The notes below the pieces were generated by a model that was not told the origin of the DNA, searched no databases, and was given only the letters and a program-made list of their open reading frames with translations. Positions 62,195 to 64,000 of a stretch of 64,000 nucleotides of DNA are shown one piece after another. Position numbers and translations under genes: made by a program. Numbering within the stretch: the stretch's first letter is position 1; each line of letters opens with the position of its first letter. The DNA is taken from the NCBI GenBank assembly GCA_029268225.1, contig JAJUGJ010000006.1, positions 62,001-126,000 on the forward strand, given 5' to 3'. This stretch comes from Burkholderiales bacterium. GTDB lineage: Bacteria; Pseudomonadota; Gammaproteobacteria; Burkholderiales; Burkholderiaceae_C.

Positions 62195-63046
62195 TCATGC
62201 GAGAGCAGCCAAGCTTGCCTCAATCAGGTTTGAGGCATCCGCATCGCTGAACTGCTGCCAGAAAGCCGGGCAGGTGACGCTTCGTGCGAGTGTTTGCCAT
62301 CCCCGCGTTTCCCACAGCTGCATCTGCTTGGTGATGCCTGGGGACGGTGAAGCGCCGGACGCTGCGAGCTCCATGCAAACAAGCTTGTTGGGCACCATCG
62401 GGTGCGGGCGGGCGGGCGTGAGTTGCACGTCGTTCAACTCCTTGGCAAGGGCCGGGGTGATGGAATAGCCCCCAACATGGACATTTTGGCCACGCTTGAG
62501 TTGCTCGCTCAACGTCGGTGCAGTTTCGTGGCGTTCCTTGCCCTTGTTCAGCCATTCTTTTGCAGCATCCAGTCGTAACCACTGCTGCAGCACCTGCTGC
62601 CCACTCACGACCGGCTGCCACCATAGCATCTGACACGGCGTCTCGCTCTCCCTCAGCATGTCGGCTGCGAGCAGGGCGCCGCTGCGAACCCCCCAAAGCC
62701 ATAGCGGGAGTTGCTTCATGTTGTCGTGATGTTCGCCCGCGCGTCGGTTCAATTCACTCAAGGCGTCGTGGGCATTGTGGAGCCATGTTTGCCATGTTGC
62801 TTCACCAAAATCACCTTGGCTGTCGCCGCACCCGTGCATGTCGAACTGCAGCACTGCGTAACCTGCTGCCGCCAGCGCGCGCGCAAACTGCGCGCTGATT
62901 CGGCGGCATGTATTGAGCTCCTCTGCAAACGGGTGAAGGTGCAGCACGCGCCCGCGCGTCACAGGTCCTTGAGGGGCGTGATACAGGCAAAACAAGGACC
63001 CGCCGCGCACGGGCAAGAAGAACGCGTCAGGCAGCCTATCGGTCAT
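62195..63046 (-). CDS. Exosortase A-associated hydrolase 2 (alpha/beta fold)
   Basis: A 283-residue alpha/beta hydrolase, paired with hydrolase 1. Visible segments: FLPVRGGSLFCLYHAP, LHLHPFAEELNTCRR, LQFDMHGCGDSQGDFGEATW and LWLWGVRSGALLAADML (nucleophile elbow G-V-R-S-G). ATG 63046 (MTDRLP) is chosen over a codon 13 residues earlier, which would run into the ACP gene. It lies 2 bases after the acyl carrier gene and 16 bases before hydrolase 1. The substrate is presumably an acyl thioester or ester of the same module. Confidence 0.88.
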   Translation of the reverse strand: MTDRLPDAFFLPVRGGSLFCLYHAPQGPVTRGRVLHLHPFAEELNTCRRISAQFARALAAAGYAVLQFDMHGCGDSQGDFGEATWQTWLHNAHDALSELNRRAGEHHDNMKQLPLWLWGVRSGALLAADMLRESETPCQMLWWQPVVSGQQVLQQWLRLDAAKEWLNKGKERHETAPTLSEQLKRGQNVHVGGYSITPALAKELNDVQLTPARPHPMVPNKLVCMELAASGASPSPGITKQMQLWETRGWQTLARSVTCPAFWQQFSDADASNLIEASLAALA

Positions 63047-63048
63047 GG

Positions 63049-63303
63049 TCAGGCAGTGCCCATGTAGGTTTGCACCAGTCGACACAAACTGCCTACCGAC
63101 GCAAAGGTGTCGGCGTTCAGATCGGCTTCATCAAATGTCACACCAAAATGATTTTCCAACCCGGTAATCAGGGCCACTGCCGCCATGGAATCCAGTTCAG
63201 GCAAACTCCCCAATAAGGGGGTATTGACATCAAAGTTCAATGCTTGTCCCTGCAGGTGCAATGCATCATCCAACACCTTGAGCACATGTTTCATGAGATC
63301 CAT
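63049..63303 (-). CDS. Acyl carrier protein-like protein (exosortase A-associated)
   Basis: An 84-residue acyl carrier protein. The phosphopantetheine Ser is in LPELDSMAAVALI (about residue 39), and the surrounding helix pattern is typical. It starts at 63303 and is divergent from the acyl-CoA ligase gene, 36 bases away. It should carry acyl groups activated by that ligase to hydrolase or transferase partners. It is the first gene of the minus-strand unit ACP-hydrolase 2-hydrolase 1. Confidence 0.88.
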   Translation of the reverse strand: MDLMKHVLKVLDDALHLQGQALNFDVNTPLLGSLPELDSMAAVALITGLENHFGVTFDEADLNADTFASVGSLCRLVQTYMGTA

Positions 63304-63339
63304 GCATGTATTCTAGAGTTTCTGCCGTAACATGAAATC

Positions 63340-64000
63340 ATGACTTTGGCGCCCGATTTCAGGGGGGGGCTACCTCCGGTTTTACTCCATGATTTACCCG
63401 CGCGCTCGGCAGCGTGCTGGCCGGAGCGGCCTGCGCTGGCTGCCGGGGATACTTCGTGGAGTCATGCGACATTGAATGCTCGCATTCAAGCATGGGCGCA
63501 GCATCTTCTGAGCTTGGGGCTGCGTGCTGGGCAGCGTGTCGCTGTGATGGCAGACAAGCAGCCCGAAGCGGTCGCGGCGATGTTCGCGGTGAGCCGGGCG
63601 GGGGGCGTGTTGGTCCCCATCAACCCTTTGCTCAAATCTGCCCAAGTTCAGCACATTTTGCGAGACTGTGGCGTGGTGGTATTGATGGTGCCAGCAACGC
63701 GGCAAGCAAACTGGGCGCCACTGCAGGTCACATGCCCCAGTCTTCGACACTTGGTGCTTTTGGGGGCTGATGCAGATGTGGTGACAACAGCTGCTGGCGC
63801 GGTGGCAGCGGCCGATCCGCATCGAGCGCTCGAAACCGATCTCGCCGCCATCTTCTACACCTCGGGCAGCACAGGTTTGCCAAAAGGGGTGATGCTTTCG
63901 CACCGTAATTTGCTTGCAGGGGCCGGGAGTGTGGCCACCTACCTGGAAAATCACGCTGGCGATGTGTTGCTGGCTGCGTTGCCTTTGTCGTTCGACGCTG
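63340..64000 (+). CDS. Acyl-CoA ligase (AMP-dependent), exosortase A-associated, partial
   Basis: The first 220 residues of an adenylate-forming enzyme that is cut by the window end. The frame from ATG 63340 is open to the last base. It begins MTLAPDFRGGLPPVLLHDLP and contains RVAVMADKQPEAVAAMFAVS, the adenylate-forming segment LVPINPLLK and the ATP loop FYTSGSTGLPKGVMLSHRN, then LLAALPLSFDA. It is the matching ligase for the neighbouring ACP. A run of eight G residues (63362-63369) lies at codons 8-10, so slippage there would switch the gene off; as read it is in frame. Confidence 0.88.
   Translation, partial: MTLAPDFRGGLPPVLLHDLPARSAACWPERPALAAGDTSWSHATLNARIQAWAQHLLSLGLRAGQRVAVMADKQPEAVAAMFAVSRAGGVLVPINPLLKSAQVQHILRDCGVVVLMVPATRQANWAPLQVTCPSLRHLVLLGADADVVTTAAGAVAAADPHRALETDLAAIFYTSGSTGLPKGVMLSHRNLLAGAGSVATYLENHAGDVLLAALPLSFDA

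Overview
The window looks like chromosome of a high-GC betaproteobacterium of the order Burkholderiales, most likely the Leptothrix/Rubrivivax/Aquabacterium-type group. This is an inference from gene families and gene order (pepA-holC divergent from lptFG, CysB, FimV, a NasR-controlled nitrite operon, and an exosortase A/PEP-CTERM exopolysaccharide locus); no rRNA marker is present.

Bases 1-22771 are mostly housekeeping and nitrogen genes. They hold a PEP-CTERM target protein at the left edge, an enoyl-CoA hydratase-like protein, FimV, the minus-strand run lptF-lptG-cbiX-cysB, pepA-holC-DUF2486-like, an ABC substrate-binding protein, tRNA-Ser(GGA), a GGDEF protein and a LysE-type exporter. 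A nitrite assimilation block follows: nirB, nirD, the nitrate-sensing antiterminator nasR, nirC and a membrane-tethered PP2C/kinase protein. Near-consensus sigma-54 promoters with structured leaders sit before nirB and before nirC. A GNAT acetyltransferase and a low-molecular-weight tyrosine phosphatase close this part.

Bases 23085-43838 are one tightly packed plus-strand exopolysaccharide operon of the XrtA type: export lipoprotein, chain-length protein, tyrosine kinase, outer-membrane protein, AAA ATPase, deacetylase, FemAB-like protein, glycosyltransferases, exosortase A fused to EpsI, amidotransferase, WecB/WecC (UDP-ManNAcA supply), a 48-residue membrane protein and an O-ligase/polymerase-like protein.

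Bases 43839-46230 are an AT-rich islet with two minus-strand genes. One is a family 2 glycosyltransferase whose true reading frame is broken by one extra copy of an 8-base tandem repeat. This is a strong candidate for phase-variable glycosylation and is the main discovery in the window.

Bases 46279-60145 are a second polysaccharide operon on the minus strand: an SGNH acyltransferase, a beta-helix lyase-like protein, a CapK-like ligase, a Wzx flippase, five glycosyltransferases, an ATP-grasp/phosphatase fusion and a deacetylase. Bases 60330-64000 hold a CelD-like acetyltransferase and the XrtA-associated acyl module (hydrolase 1, hydrolase 2, acyl carrier protein, and an acyl-CoA ligase cut off by the window end). 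The gene sets together suggest synthesis, modification and export of a surface polymer, with PEP-CTERM proteins sorted by exosortase A.
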